From an uncultured bacterium (lineage in GTDB: Bacteria > Bacillota > Clostridia > Lachnospirales > Lachnospiraceae): a stretch of 64,000 nucleotides of DNA. The notes below the pieces were generated by a model. The model was not told the origin of the DNA, ran no database searches, and saw only the letters and a list, made by a program, of their open reading frames with translations. The DNA is taken from contig CAJMRM010000007.1 of the NCBI GenBank assembly GCA_905215775.1, positions 6,973-70,972 of the forward strand, in the 5' to 3' direction. Positions 52,582 to 60,756 of this stretch are shown piece after piece. The translations under genes were made by a program, and so were the position numbers. Each line of letters opens with the position of its first letter. Position 1 is the first letter of the stretch.

Positions 52582-53655
52582 ATGAAAAAAAACGCGAAAG
52601 TATTATCCATGATCCTGGCGGGAGCCATGGCCCTGTCACTGGCGGGCTGTTCCAGTTCCGGAAGTAAAGAGGGCGCAGAAGAAACCACGGTAAAGAGTGA
52701 AGAAACGGCTGCCGGGGAAGCGGGAGCGGAGACTTCCAAAGCCCCTGAAGCAGGAGCGGCGGACGCCGCGGGTGAAACGTATCAGATCGGCGTGATCCAG
52801 CTGGTTCAGCACGATGCCCTGGACGCCGCCAACAAGGGCTTTTTCGCCGCCCTGGACGAGGCTGGGATCGATTATGAGGCCGACCAGCAGAATGCGTCCG
52901 GCGAGCAGGCCAACTGCATGACCATTGCAGAAAAGCTGGTCAATGACGGCAGCGACCTGATCCTGGCCATTGCGACGCCTGCAGCCCAGGCGGTGGCCGG
53001 TGTAACGGATGAGATCCCAGTGCTTCTGACGGCTGTGACTGATCCGGCAGAGTCCGGACTTGTCAATGACAACGAAAAGCCGGGAGTCAATGTATCGGGA
53101 ACCTCGGATCTTACTCCTGTGAAGGAGCAGATCAACTTACTCCAGCAGCTTCTGCCGGAGGCGAAAAAAATCGGTCTCCTGTACTGCTCGGCAGAAAGCA
53201 ATTCCCAGCTCCAGATCGCTATGGCCGAGGAGGCCTGCAAGGCTGCCGGACTTTCCTATGAGGAGTACACGGTTCCCAGCTCCAATGAGATCCAGAGCGT
53301 GGTGGAATCCATGGTGGGAAAGGTGGATGCCATTTATGCACCCACAGACAACGTCATTGCTGCCGGTATGTCCACGGTAGCCATGGTGGCCACCGATAAC
53401 AAGATCCCGGTGATCTGCGGAGAAGCCGGTATGGTAAACGCCGGCGGACTTGCCACCTATGGAATCGATTACTACCAGCTGGGCTATATGACCGGCGAGC
53501 AGGCCATCGAGGTCCTTACAAAAGGCGCAGACGTGGCAGAAATGCCCATCGGCTATCTTCCGGCAGAGAGATGCGCACTGACGGTCAATAAAACGACGGC
53601 CGATGCCCTGGGAATTGATATTTCCGGACTGGAAGGCGCCGAGATCGTAGAATAG
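52582..53655 (+). CDS. ABC transporter substrate-binding lipoprotein, TrpX-like
   Basis: 357 residues. Signal peptide with lipobox LAGC, then a Ser/Glu/Ala-rich linker to about residue 65. IGVIQLVQHDALDAANKGFF and LILAIATPAAQAVAGVTDEI are typical of the ABC substrate-binding family that includes the streptococcal tryptophan/tyrosine importer component TrpX. The ATG at 52582 begins a classic signal peptide (KKNAKVLSMILAGAMA). Permease and ATPase genes follow in order. The ligand is inferred only from the family; no tryptophan gene is near. Confidence 0.88.
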   Translation: MKKNAKVLSMILAGAMALSLAGCSSSGSKEGAEETTVKSEETAAGEAGAETSKAPEAGAADAAGETYQIGVIQLVQHDALDAANKGFFAALDEAGIDYEADQQNASGEQANCMTIAEKLVNDGSDLILAIATPAAQAVAGVTDEIPVLLTAVTDPAESGLVNDNEKPGVNVSGTSDLTPVKEQINLLQQLLPEAKKIGLLYCSAESNSQLQIAMAEEACKAAGLSYEEYTVPSSNEIQSVVESMVGKVDAIYAPTDNVIAAGMSTVAMVATDNKIPVICGEAGMVNAGGLATYGIDYYQLGYMTGEQAIEVLTKGADVAEMPIGYLPAERCALTVNKTTADALGIDISGLEGAEIVE

Positions 53656-53684
53656 GAAAAAGAGAGGGTAAACGGGGAAGAGAA

Positions 53685-54608
53685 ATGACTGGTATACTTG
53701 TTGCAATGCAGGGCGCTGTGGCACAGGGCGTCCTGTGGGGGATCATGGTCCTGGGCGTGTACATCACCTACCGGCTTCTGGATATTGCAGATCTGACGGT
53801 GGATGGGAGCTTTGCCCTGGGCGGGTGCGTCTGCGCCACCCTGATCATTAATTTTGATATGAATCCGTTGGCAGCGCTGCTGCTGTCCATGCTGGCCGGA
53901 ATGGCCGCCGGGGCTGTGACGGGGATCCTGCATACAGCCCTGGAGATCCCGGCGATCCTGGCGGGGATCCTGACCCAGATCTCTCTGTGGTCCGTAAACC
54001 TGCGGATCATGAGCGGAAAATCCAACCTTCCGTTACTAAAGCTGAAAACGCTCATTTCCAGCGTTGGAGACAGCATGGGGATCACCCAGGCCCAGGCGTC
54101 GATCCTGGTGGGCGTGGCTGCGGCTGTCCTCATTGTGGCCATTCTGTACTGGTTTTTCGGAACGGAGCTCGGAAGCGCGCTCCGGGCCACGGGAAACAAC
54201 GAGGATATGATCCGTGCCCTGGGAGTCAATGTAAAGCGGATGAAGCTTCTGGGACTGATGTTAAGCAACGGCCTGGTGGGGCTTTCCGGAGCCCTGGTGT
54301 GCCAGCATCAGAAGTACGCCGATATCAACATGGGCCGCGGGGCCATTGTCATCGGCCTGGCCGCCATTGTCATTGGCGAGGTGCTCATGGGACGGCTCAT
54401 CAACTTCGCCTGCAAATTAAGCTCTGTGGTGGTGGGCGCTGTGATCTATTTCCTGATCCGTGCCCTGGTGCTCCGGGTGGGCCTGGAGACCAATGACATG
54501 AACCTGTTCACGGCCATATTTGTGGCCTTCTCCTTAAGCGTTCCTGTACTCCTGGGAAAATGGAGGGCCAGGAAGGAATATTCGGAAACAGGGGAGGAGG
54601 ATTCATAA
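53685..54608 (+). CDS. ABC transporter permease, TrpY-like
   Basis: 307 residues with eight or nine hydrophobic segments. LLDIADLTVDGSFALGGCVC and LQHQKYADINMG-like VCQHQKYADINMGRGAIVIG are family motifs. LRATGNNEDMIRALGVNVKR is the coupling-helix region that touches the ATPase. GGGGAAGAG precedes the start. The stop shares a base with the ATPase start (TAATG). Confidence 0.9.
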   Translation: MTGILVAMQGAVAQGVLWGIMVLGVYITYRLLDIADLTVDGSFALGGCVCATLIINFDMNPLAALLLSMLAGMAAGAVTGILHTALEIPAILAGILTQISLWSVNLRIMSGKSNLPLLKLKTLISSVGDSMGITQAQASILVGVAAAVLIVAILYWFFGTELGSALRATGNNEDMIRALGVNVKRMKLLGLMLSNGLVGLSGALVCQHQKYADINMGRGAIVIGLAAIVIGEVLMGRLINFACKLSSVVVGAVIYFLIRALVLRVGLETNDMNLFTAIFVAFSLSVPVLLGKWRARKEYSETGEEDS

Positions 54609-55405
54609 TGCTTACGATCACCAATGTGCGGAAAACATTCAATAAAGGAACGATCAATGAGAAAAAGGCCCTCTGCGGCCTGAATCTCCACTTGACTCCC
54701 GGAGACTTTGTGACGGTCATCGGCGGAAACGGAGCCGGGAAGTCCACCATGCTGAACATGATCGCCGGAGTCTATCCCATCGACTCGGGAAAGATCGAGA
54801 TCGACGGCGTCAATATCTCCAGGGAGCCGGAATACAAAAGAGCCCAGTACATCGGCCGCGTGTTCCAGGATCCCATGCGGGGGACGGCCGCAGGCATGGA
54901 GATCCAGGAGAATCTGGCCCTGGCGCTTCGTAGAGGCAGAAGGCGGGGGCTTTCCTGGGGGATCAAGGCCAATGAAAAGGATTTTTACCGGGAGGCGTTG
55001 ACGAAGCTGGGGCTGGGGCTCCAGACCCGGATGACCAGCAAGGTTGGCCTTCTTTCCGGAGGCCAGCGCCAGGCGCTGACGCTTTTGATGGCGACCCTGG
55101 AAAAACCAAAGCTCCTCCTTCTGGATGAGCATACGGCAGCCCTGGATCCAAAGACGGCCAAAAAGGTACTGGAGCTGACCGACGAGATCATAAAAGAGCG
55201 GGAGCTGACCGCCCTTATGGTCACCCACAACATGAAGGACGCCATTCAATACGGAAACCGTCTGATCATGATGCACGAGGGCCGCATCATCTACGATGTG
55301 GCGGGAGAAGAAAAACGAAACCTCCAGGTGGAGGATCTGTTAAAGAAGTTCGGAGAGGCCAGCGGAGGCGAATTTGCCAACGACCGGATGATGCTGGCGA
55401 AGTAA
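54608..55405 (+). CDS. ABC transporter ATP-binding protein, TrpZ-like
   Basis: 265 residues. Walker A GGNGAGKSTML, signature LLSGGQRQALTLLMA, Walker B LLLLDEHTAALDP and the switch His in VTHNMKDAI are all intact. It powers the importer formed with the two preceding genes. The ATG at 54608 overlaps the permease stop by one base; the longer frame to 54560 lies within the permease gene. A strong terminator follows. Confidence 0.93.
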   Translation: MLTITNVRKTFNKGTINEKKALCGLNLHLTPGDFVTVIGGNGAGKSTMLNMIAGVYPIDSGKIEIDGVNISREPEYKRAQYIGRVFQDPMRGTAAGMEIQENLALALRRGRRRGLSWGIKANEKDFYREALTKLGLGLQTRMTSKVGLLSGGQRQALTLLMATLEKPKLLLLDEHTAALDPKTAKKVLELTDEIIKERELTALMVTHNMKDAIQYGNRLIMMHEGRIIYDVAGEEKRNLQVEDLLKKFGEASGGEFANDRMMLAK

Positions 55406-55483
55406 GGGATCCGGACGGGTTCTGGAGGACCGGGGAACATTTTTGAGCGGCATCCCGGACCGGCAGATCAAGGTACAGGAAGG

Positions 55484-55520
55484 CTGAAAGGGGATATTTC
55501 CCTTTCAGTCTTCTTTTTTT
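55484..55520 (+). terminator. terminator of the ABC importer operon
   Basis: CTGAAAGGG (55484-55492) pairs with CCCTTTCAG (55500-55508), followed by TCTTCTTTTTTT. Confidence 0.85.
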
Positions 55521-55546
55521 CAGCAGCTCCTTACGGCTTCCCTTCT

Positions 55547-56395
55547 TTATGGCTGCCTGGTCAGGCTCCGGTTCCGGGACGGAGCGTGAAATTCCCACCA
55601 CCAATTGAGCTCCGCCCCTGCGAACAGGATGCAGATGCAGAAATACAGCCACAGCATCATGAGGATCACCGCAGCAAGGCTTCCGTAGGTCACCGTAAAA
55701 TTTTTAAAATACCGGAAGTAAATGGAAAACGCCGTGGAAAACAGAGCCCAGCCCACAGAGGCAAAAGCGGCTCCCGGCATCTGGCTTTTGACAGAGAGCC
55801 TGCGAAAGGGCAGGACTGTATAAACCGCCAGGAAAAATACAAATAAAATCGCCAGAGTGACCAGACCCCGCACAGGAAAGGCCAGGAAGTCAAAGGTAGC
55901 CATCAGGGGGATCCAGTCCCAGACCTGCTTCTGGATCTGTTCTCCAAAGACCAGGAGCACCATACACAGAAGACACATGAGGGAAAAGAGCACTGTGTAT
56001 CCGGTGCAGATGATCCGGCGGACGATATAGTTTCTCTGAATCCCTGTACCCCAGACCCGGTTTAAGCCGCGTTCGATGCTTAACATTCCCCGGGAGGAGG
56101 ACCAGAGGGCCGCAATGGCCGTGGCGGACAAAATCGCCATGGGAGAGTCGGAATGAAGGCTGTCCAGGACGTAGACCACAAGCCCATCCAGAGTATCCGG
56201 CACCATCTGGACCACCAGGGCCAGAAGGTCCGATTCATTCACCAGAGGCGTGGCCTGGATCAGGGACAGAAGGAGCATGAGGAAGGGGATGGAGGCCAGA
56301 ATGATAAAAAAGGAGGCCTGGGCCGCATAGACGGACATCTCGTCCCTGGAATATTTTTCAAAAAGCCGTCTGCATTCCAGTAAAAAACGGATCAT
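55547..56395 (-). CDS. YihY/BrkB-family membrane protein
   Basis: 282 residues with six hydrophobic segments. MSVYAAQASFFIILASIPFL, ALWSSSRGMLSIERGLNRVW and the late YGSLAAVILMMLWLYF are the family pattern. The family was once called ribonuclease BN in error and its function is open. The ATG at 56395 has GAAAGGAG upstream; the frame is open to 56509 but that part is GC-rich and not protein-like. The 287-base gap upstream holds a GGGCCG/CGGCCC hairpin with TTTT near 56470-56505 and no gene. Confidence 0.85.
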   Translation of the reverse strand: MIRFLLECRRLFEKYSRDEMSVYAAQASFFIILASIPFLMLLLSLIQATPLVNESDLLALVVQMVPDTLDGLVVYVLDSLHSDSPMAILSATAIAALWSSSRGMLSIERGLNRVWGTGIQRNYIVRRIICTGYTVLFSLMCLLCMVLLVFGEQIQKQVWDWIPLMATFDFLAFPVRGLVTLAILFVFFLAVYTVLPFRRLSVKSQMPGAAFASVGWALFSTAFSIYFRYFKNFTVTYGSLAAVILMMLWLYFCICILFAGAELNWWWEFHAPSRNRSLTRQP

Positions 56396-56682
56396 AAGGC
56401 AAGTCTCCTTTCTATAATATGGGCACGGGAATTCCGTCCCGGGTCCGGGAAACGGGAATTCTTTGCAGAGGGCCGCCTGCGGATCCCTGGTTTCCGGCCC
56501 TTTTATCATAAAAAGATATTAGCATGACAGAAGAAAAATGACAAGGAGAACCATGGCGGTTTATGTCGAGCGAAACCGGGATCTTTTGGTTCTAAGAAGG
56601 ACGCCTGGTGAATACATATTATAGTGTGCCGGAGAAAACGGCAGGTCAGAGGACTGATCATATCGAATAAAGGAGAAATACT

Positions 56683-57309
56683 ATGTCAGAAAAAGTTATG
56701 GAAAACAACAGGGTCACGGTCATCGGAACCATCGTATCAGATTTTACGTTCAGCCACGCAGTATTTGGGGAGGGATTTTATCTTGTGGATCTTTCCGTCA
56801 ACCGGCTCAGCGAGCAGGCAGATGTGATCCCTCTTATGGTCTCAGAGCGCCTGATGGACGTGACGAAGGACTACCGGGGATGCACCATCGAGGCCGACGG
56901 CCAGTTCCGCTCCTATAACCGCCACGAAGGCGTGAAGAACCGTCTGGTACTGTCGATATTCGTGCGGGAGATACAGTTTTTGGAGGAATTTACCGATTAC
57001 ACCAGGACCAACCAGATCTTCCTGGACGGATACATATGTAAGGAGCCCATATACAGGAAAACGCCTCTGGGACGGGAGATCGCGGACCTTCTGGTGGCTG
57101 TGAACCGTCCCTATGGAAAATCCGATTATATTCCCTGCATTGCCTGGGGAAGGAACGCCCGGTTTGCCTCCGGCTTTTCTGTGGGGACCAGGATCCAGAT
57201 CTGGGGAAGGGTCCAGAGCCGGGAATACACGAAAAAGCTCAGCGACACCGAGTGTGAAAAGAGAACGGCTTATGAGGTATCGGTCAGCAAGCTGGAATGC
57301 TGCCAGTGA
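56683..57309 (+). CDS. SSB-like protein with two OB-fold segments
   Basis: 208 residues. The second half (NQIFLDGYICKEPIYRKTPL, EIADLLVAVNRPYGKSDYIP, IQIWGRVQSREYTKK) reads as an OB fold of the single-stranded DNA-binding protein family. The first half (NNRVTVIGTIVSDFTFSH, EGFYLVDLSVNRLSE) has the same strand order and looks like a second copy. There is no acidic C-terminal tip like the DDDIPF end of SSB. It is therefore an SSB paralog and not the main SSB. AAAGGAG precedes the start. Confidence 0.75.
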   Translation: MSEKVMENNRVTVIGTIVSDFTFSHAVFGEGFYLVDLSVNRLSEQADVIPLMVSERLMDVTKDYRGCTIEADGQFRSYNRHEGVKNRLVLSIFVREIQFLEEFTDYTRTNQIFLDGYICKEPIYRKTPLGREIADLLVAVNRPYGKSDYIPCIAWGRNARFASGFSVGTRIQIWGRVQSREYTKKLSDTECEKRTAYEVSVSKLECCQ

Positions 57310-57391
57310 TCCGGTGACGGGAGGCTGGCCGCTTTTGGAGCCGCCGGTCCGGAGCGCTTCGTCTGCAGCTGCTCCGTTCATTAAGGAAAAC

Positions 57392-57420
57392 TTGCAAAAT
57401 ACGAAAAAATATGTTAAGAT
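57392..57420 (+). promoter_or_regulatory. promoter of the CobO-like gene
   Basis: TTGCAA (57392-57397), 17 bp spacer, TAAGAT (57415-57420) with TGT before it. Confidence 0.6.
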
Positions 57421-57495
57421 ATGCGGGTTATAGATCCATCTTAGTGAAAATGTAGCTGTGAAACCGGATCGTACATAAAAGATGAGGTGCTGGAC

Positions 57496-57981
57496 ATGAA
57501 AAAAAATACGATACGCATAATCTATGGTCCTGGAAACGGAAAGTCGGCTTCCGCAGTGGGATATGGACTGATCGGAGCCCTGGCCGGGAAAAAGGTGATC
57601 ATCGTGCAGTTTTTAAAGGGCGTCCTGGAGGAGAGCAGTCTGGAGATCCTGGAGCGCATGGATCTGGAGATGAAGGTGTTTCGTTTCGAGCGTTCCCGCT
57701 GCTATTTTGAAAATCTCCCGGAGGATCAGAAAAAGGAAGAGACTATGAACCTGAGAAACGGATTTAATTTTGCCAAAAAGGTCATGGCCACGGGAGAGTG
57801 TGATCTGCTGATCCTGGATGAGGTTCTGGGGCTGGTGGACCAGGAGGTGATCTCCAAAGAGGAGTTTATCCACTTTCTCCAGTCCGCAGACGACGAGACG
57901 GACCTGATCATGACAGGACGGGTCTGCTCGGACGAGATCCGGCAGTATGCAGACCAGATCTCTTATGTGGAAAATCTGTAA
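57496..57981 (+). CDS. CobO/BtuR-like cob(I)alamin adenosyltransferase
   Basis: 161 residues. The P-loop reads GPGNGKSASA where CobO enzymes have GNGKGKTTAA; the lysine is kept. The later LLILDEVLGLVDQEVISKEE matches the CobO Walker B and following helix. CobO transfers the adenosyl group from ATP to the cobalt of corrinoids. No other cobalamin gene is near, so the role is uncertain. The ATG at 57496 has GAGGTG six bases upstream; a GTG at 57487 is an alternative. Confidence 0.78.
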   Translation: MKKNTIRIIYGPGNGKSASAVGYGLIGALAGKKVIIVQFLKGVLEESSLEILERMDLEMKVFRFERSRCYFENLPEDQKKEETMNLRNGFNFAKKVMATGECDLLILDEVLGLVDQEVISKEEFIHFLQSADDETDLIMTGRVCSDEIRQYADQISYVENL

Positions 57982-58022
57982 TGGGCGGGAAATTCCCGGT
58001 CCGGCAGGTGAAAATTTAAAAG

Positions 58023-58051
58023 TTGACAATTCCCTGGATTGATGATAGGAT
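58023..58051 (+). promoter_or_regulatory. promoter of dapA
   Basis: TTGACA (58023-58028), 17 bp spacer, TAGGAT (58046-58051). Transcription would start near 58058, giving a leader of about 67 bases. Confidence 0.65.
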
Positions 58052-58077
58052 TATGGAAAACGAGGGATGAAGTTCTG

Positions 58078-58111
58078 GAGCTGGCGTCTTGGCGGATGTC
58101 GGCTCTTTTTT
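58078..58111 (+). terminator. terminator-like hairpin in the dapA leader (candidate attenuator)
   Basis: GAGCTGGCGTC (58078-58088) pairs with GATGTCGGCTC (58095-58105) over 11 pairs, three of them G-U, with a six-base loop, followed by TTTTTT (58106-58111). It lies between the dapA promoter and its GGAGGAGG ribosome site. The leader before it is too short for a lysine riboswitch. Confidence 0.6.
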
Positions 58112-58124
58112 GGAGGAGGAGCAT

Positions 58125-59009
58125 ATGGCTATTTTTGAAGGTGCAGGTGTTGCCATCGTAACACCATTTAAAGAAAACGGCGAGATCAGCTTTGATAAAC
58201 TGGATGAGCTCATTGAGGACCAGATCGCAGGCCATACGGACTGTATCGTTTCCATGGGAACCACCGGAGAATCTGCCACCACCACAGAGGAGGAGCACCT
58301 GGAGGTGATCCGTTTTACCTGCGAGCGGGTAAAGGGAAGGATCCCGGTCATTGCAGGAACCGGCTCCAACTGTACAAAGACGGCGATCACTCTTTCGGAG
58401 GAAGCCGAGGGCGCAGGGGCTGACGGTGTGCTCCTGGTGTCTCCGTATTATAATAAGGCGACCCAGAACGGCTTAAAAGCCCACTTTACAGCAGTGGCCA
58501 ATGCCATTAAGATCCCGGCTGTTCTTTATAATATTCCCAGCCGTACCGGCGTAAATATCGCTCCGCAGACCATTGTGGATCTCTGCCGGGAGGTGCCCAA
58601 TATCGTGGGCGTGAAGGAGGCCAGCGGAAATTTTTCCGCCATTGCGGAGATCATGCAGTTGTCGGACGGGGCCGTGGATCTGTATTCCGGCAACGACGAC
58701 CAGATCGTCCCGCTCTTAGCTCTGGGAGGAAAAGGCGTTATCTCTGTCCTTTCCAATATTGCGCCCAGAACGGCCCATGACATTTGCGAAAAGTTCTTCC
58801 AGGGAGATCTGGAGGGCAGCAGAGAGCTCCAGCTGAAGGCCCTGCCGCTCATTAAGGCTCTGTTCTGCGAAGTGAACCCGATCCCTGTGCGGGCGGCCTT
58901 AAATCTGATGGGAAAACAGGTGGGAGCGCCCAGACTTCCCCTGACGGAGATGGAACCGGACCATCAGGAGCTTTTAAGGAAAGAAATGGAAAAATTCGGA
59001 CTCTTATAA
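58125..59009 (+). CDS. dapA: 4-hydroxy-tetrahydrodipicolinate synthase
   Basis: 294 residues. It condenses pyruvate with aspartate semialdehyde at the start of the DAP/lysine branch. GVAIVTPFKENGEISFDKL, GTTGESATTTEEEH, the catalytic Tyr in LYNIPSRTGVNI and the Schiff-base Lys in GVKEASGNFSAI are intact. The ATG at 58125 follows GGAGGAGG. dapB follows after 23 bp. A terminator-like hairpin sits in its leader. Confidence 0.96.
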   Translation: MAIFEGAGVAIVTPFKENGEISFDKLDELIEDQIAGHTDCIVSMGTTGESATTTEEEHLEVIRFTCERVKGRIPVIAGTGSNCTKTAITLSEEAEGAGADGVLLVSPYYNKATQNGLKAHFTAVANAIKIPAVLYNIPSRTGVNIAPQTIVDLCREVPNIVGVKEASGNFSAIAEIMQLSDGAVDLYSGNDDQIVPLLALGGKGVISVLSNIAPRTAHDICEKFFQGDLEGSRELQLKALPLIKALFCEVNPIPVRAALNLMGKQVGAPRLPLTEMEPDHQELLRKEMEKFGLL

Positions 59010-59032
59010 TTATTTGTTTTGGAGGCATAATT

Positions 59033-59785
59033 ATGGTAAATGCGATCTTAAACGGCTGCTGCGGAGCCATGGGCCGGGTGATCACGGATATCGTTTCAAA
59101 GGACGATGGGATCCGGATCGTGGCCGGTGTGGACGTGAATCCGTTAAAGCTGGCAGATTATGAGGTGTACGAAAGTCTGGATCAGTGTCCGGCGGCGGAT
59201 GTGGTCATTGACTTTTCTTCTGCAAAGGCCACCGACGGTGTCGTGGCATACTGTGAAAGAACGAAGACGCCGGTGGTCTTATGCACCACGGGTCTTTCAG
59301 AGGAGCAGTTAGGCCGGGTAAAGGCCCTCAGCGGGACCACGGCGGTGCTCCGGTCTGCCAATATGTCCCTGGGTGTGAATCTCTTATTTAAGATCCTAAA
59401 GCAGGCGGCCCCTGTACTGGCAGAGGCAGGCTTTGATATCGAGATCCTGGAGAAGCACCACAACCAGAAGGTGGACGCTCCCAGCGGAACGGCCCTGGCC
59501 CTGGCCGATGCGGTCAACGAGAGCCTGGGGAATGAATACCATTATAAATACGACAGGACTGCCGAGCGCGTAAAACGCGATAAAAAAGAGATCGGCATCC
59601 AGGCCATCCGCGGAGGCTCCATTGTGGGCGAGCACGACGTGATCTTTGCCGGACAGGACGAGGTAGTCACCTTCCAGCATACGGCGTATTCCAAGGCCAT
59701 CTTTGCCAAGGGCGCAGTTCAGGGAGCCAAGTTCCTGGCAGGAAAAGCCCCGGGCATGTACGACATGGCCGATGTGATCGGCTGA
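59033..59785 (+). CDS. dapB: 4-hydroxy-tetrahydrodipicolinate reductase
   Basis: 250 residues. It reduces the DapA product with NAD(P)H. ILNGCCGAMGRVITDIV is the nucleotide-binding loop, EILEKHHNQKVDAPSGTALA carries the catalytic His and Lys, and IFAGQDEVVTFQHTAYSK is conserved near the C-terminus. TTGGAGG precedes the start. Its 3' end runs into the hairpin at 59793, which also carries the next gene's ribosome site. Confidence 0.96.
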   Translation: MVNAILNGCCGAMGRVITDIVSKDDGIRIVAGVDVNPLKLADYEVYESLDQCPAADVVIDFSSAKATDGVVAYCERTKTPVVLCTTGLSEEQLGRVKALSGTTAVLRSANMSLGVNLLFKILKQAAPVLAEAGFDIEILEKHHNQKVDAPSGTALALADAVNESLGNEYHYKYDRTAERVKRDKKEIGIQAIRGGSIVGEHDVIFAGQDEVVTFQHTAYSKAIFAKGAVQGAKFLAGKAPGMYDMADVIG

Positions 59786-59792
59786 TACATAT

Positions 59793-59840
59793 TCTCCTTT
59801 CTTTCGCACATACTAAGGCAGAAAGAAAGGAGATTTTTTT
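59793..59840 (+). terminator. dapB terminator containing the next gene's ribosome site
   Basis: TCTCCTTTCTTTC (59793-59805) pairs perfectly with GAAAGAAAGGAGA (59821-59833), then TTTTTTT (59834-59840) and directly the ATG of the lipoprotein gene. The ribosome site AAAGGAGA is in the 3' arm. Confidence 0.85.
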
Positions 59841-60236
59841 ATGGAAAAGATCAGACGGATCACTTTTGGAATTATGCTGGCGGCCGCTGTCTGCATGGCC
59901 GCAGCCTGCGGAAGAAATGACGTCGGCAGCGGAACCGCCGGACAGAGCTCCGGCTCCGGACGGGAGGAGACCACCGTTTCTCCCGGAAGCAGGACCACAG
60001 AGGAGGTGCCTGGGACCTCGGCCACCGGCATTGACCTTCCCTCCGGGGAAAACGGCCTGGACGGGGAGAGCGGCGGTATAATCCGCGATATGGTGGATGA
60101 TGTGAAGGATGGAATGGAGGAGATCACTACCGGCACCACGGGAGCCAGGGAAAATGGAGGTTCATACGGGAACGGGAACGGAGAAGCCGCAGGAGGCACA
60201 GGATCCGGGACCGGAGGGACCGCAGGAGGCCAGTAG
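59841..60236 (+). CDS. small low-complexity lipoprotein
   Basis: 131 residues. A signal peptide (ITFGIMLAAAVCMAAAC) ends in a lipobox cysteine, so the protein should be lipid-anchored outside. The rest is rich in Gly, Ser, Thr and Glu with a short helical stretch (IIRDMVDDVKDGMEEI) and a Gly-rich tail. I do not recognise a domain. The ribosome site lies inside the terminator stem before it, at good spacing across the T run, so expression should depend on read-through and opening of the hairpin, or on an unseen promoter. Confidence 0.7.
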   Translation: MEKIRRITFGIMLAAAVCMAAACGRNDVGSGTAGQSSGSGREETTVSPGSRTTEEVPGTSATGIDLPSGENGLDGESGGIIRDMVDDVKDGMEEITTGTTGARENGGSYGNGNGEAAGGTGSGTGGTAGGQ

Positions 60237-60257
60237 GACGGCGGAGAACGGACGGCA

Positions 60258-60296
60258 GGGAGTAACACGAAAAATGTGGGACTCCCTCTTTTTATT
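60258..60296 (+). terminator. terminator after the small lipoprotein gene
   Basis: GGGAGT (60258-60263) pairs with ACTCCC (60281-60286), followed by TCTTTTTATT. TTATTCTGGA then occurs twice (60292-60301 and 60311-60320). Confidence 0.6.
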
Positions 60297-60344
60297 CTGG
60301 AAAAAATATGTTATTCTGGATACATAGGAAAAGGAGGTGGCGCC

Positions 60345-60635
60345 ATCCGTTATGTATACAGGCCGTATCATCCATGGCGGCATGGATACAGAAGAGAAAA
60401 AAGAAGGAAAGCGTTCTGGCTTCTGGTAAGGGCTCTGCTGGTCCTGGAGCTTCTGACCGCGGCCTCTTCCTATATAAAGGGGCATACGGTGGTGGAAGTT
60501 TCAAGGGAAACTGCAGACGGACTGCCGGACCTGGGAACGGGGCAGCCTGGAGAGGTGTACGGAATCGGGATCGGGTCCGGAGGCCCTCTGTTCTGGTTTC
60601 ATAGGAAAACAGAAGCGGAGACAGCCGGACCGTAA
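60345..60635 (+). CDS. hypothetical single-span membrane protein, uncertain start (ATC?)
   Basis: The frame encodes a basic N-terminus (YRPYHPWRHGYRREKRRKAF), one hydrophobic helix (WLLVRALLVLELLTAASSYI) and a hydrophilic external part. AAAGGAGGTGG at 60330-60340 is near-ideal, and seven bases after it the frame has ATC at 60345, a very rare start codon. The nearest in-frame ATG (60276) lies inside the upstream terminator with no ribosome site. An alternative is a 25-codon frame from the ATG at 60352 in another frame. If ATC is used the protein has 96 residues. Function unknown. Confidence 0.4.
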   Translation: MRYVYRPYHPWRHGYRREKRRKAFWLLVRALLVLELLTAASSYIKGHTVVEVSRETADGLPDLGTGQPGEVYGIGIGSGGPLFWFHRKTEAETAGP

Positions 60636-60643
60636 AGTTATTC

Positions 60644-60672
60644 TTGATTTTCCTGGGATGATGTATTATAAT
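60644..60672 (+). promoter_or_regulatory. promoter of purC
   Basis: TTGATT (60644-60649), 17 bp spacer, TATAAT (60667-60672). The 78-base leader that follows has no purine riboswitch that I can recognise. Confidence 0.65.
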
Positions 60673-60756
60673 TTCTTCTGAACTGATGCTTGTTTATTTG
60701 AACAGCTTATAAATGAACCAGTTACCAACTATCAAAAGAAAAGGATGGGCAAAGGA

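Noticed and set aside
55586..56265. Plus-strand frames opposite the YihY gene
   Set aside because: No coding pattern or start signals; explained as shadows of the membrane protein gene.
58067..58138. A 23-codon leader peptide gene ahead of dapA as a firm feature
   Set aside because: The only nearby ribosome-like site (GAGGG) abuts the ATG, and the frame has no lysine codon cluster beyond one Lys; kept only as a remark in the dapA leader finding.
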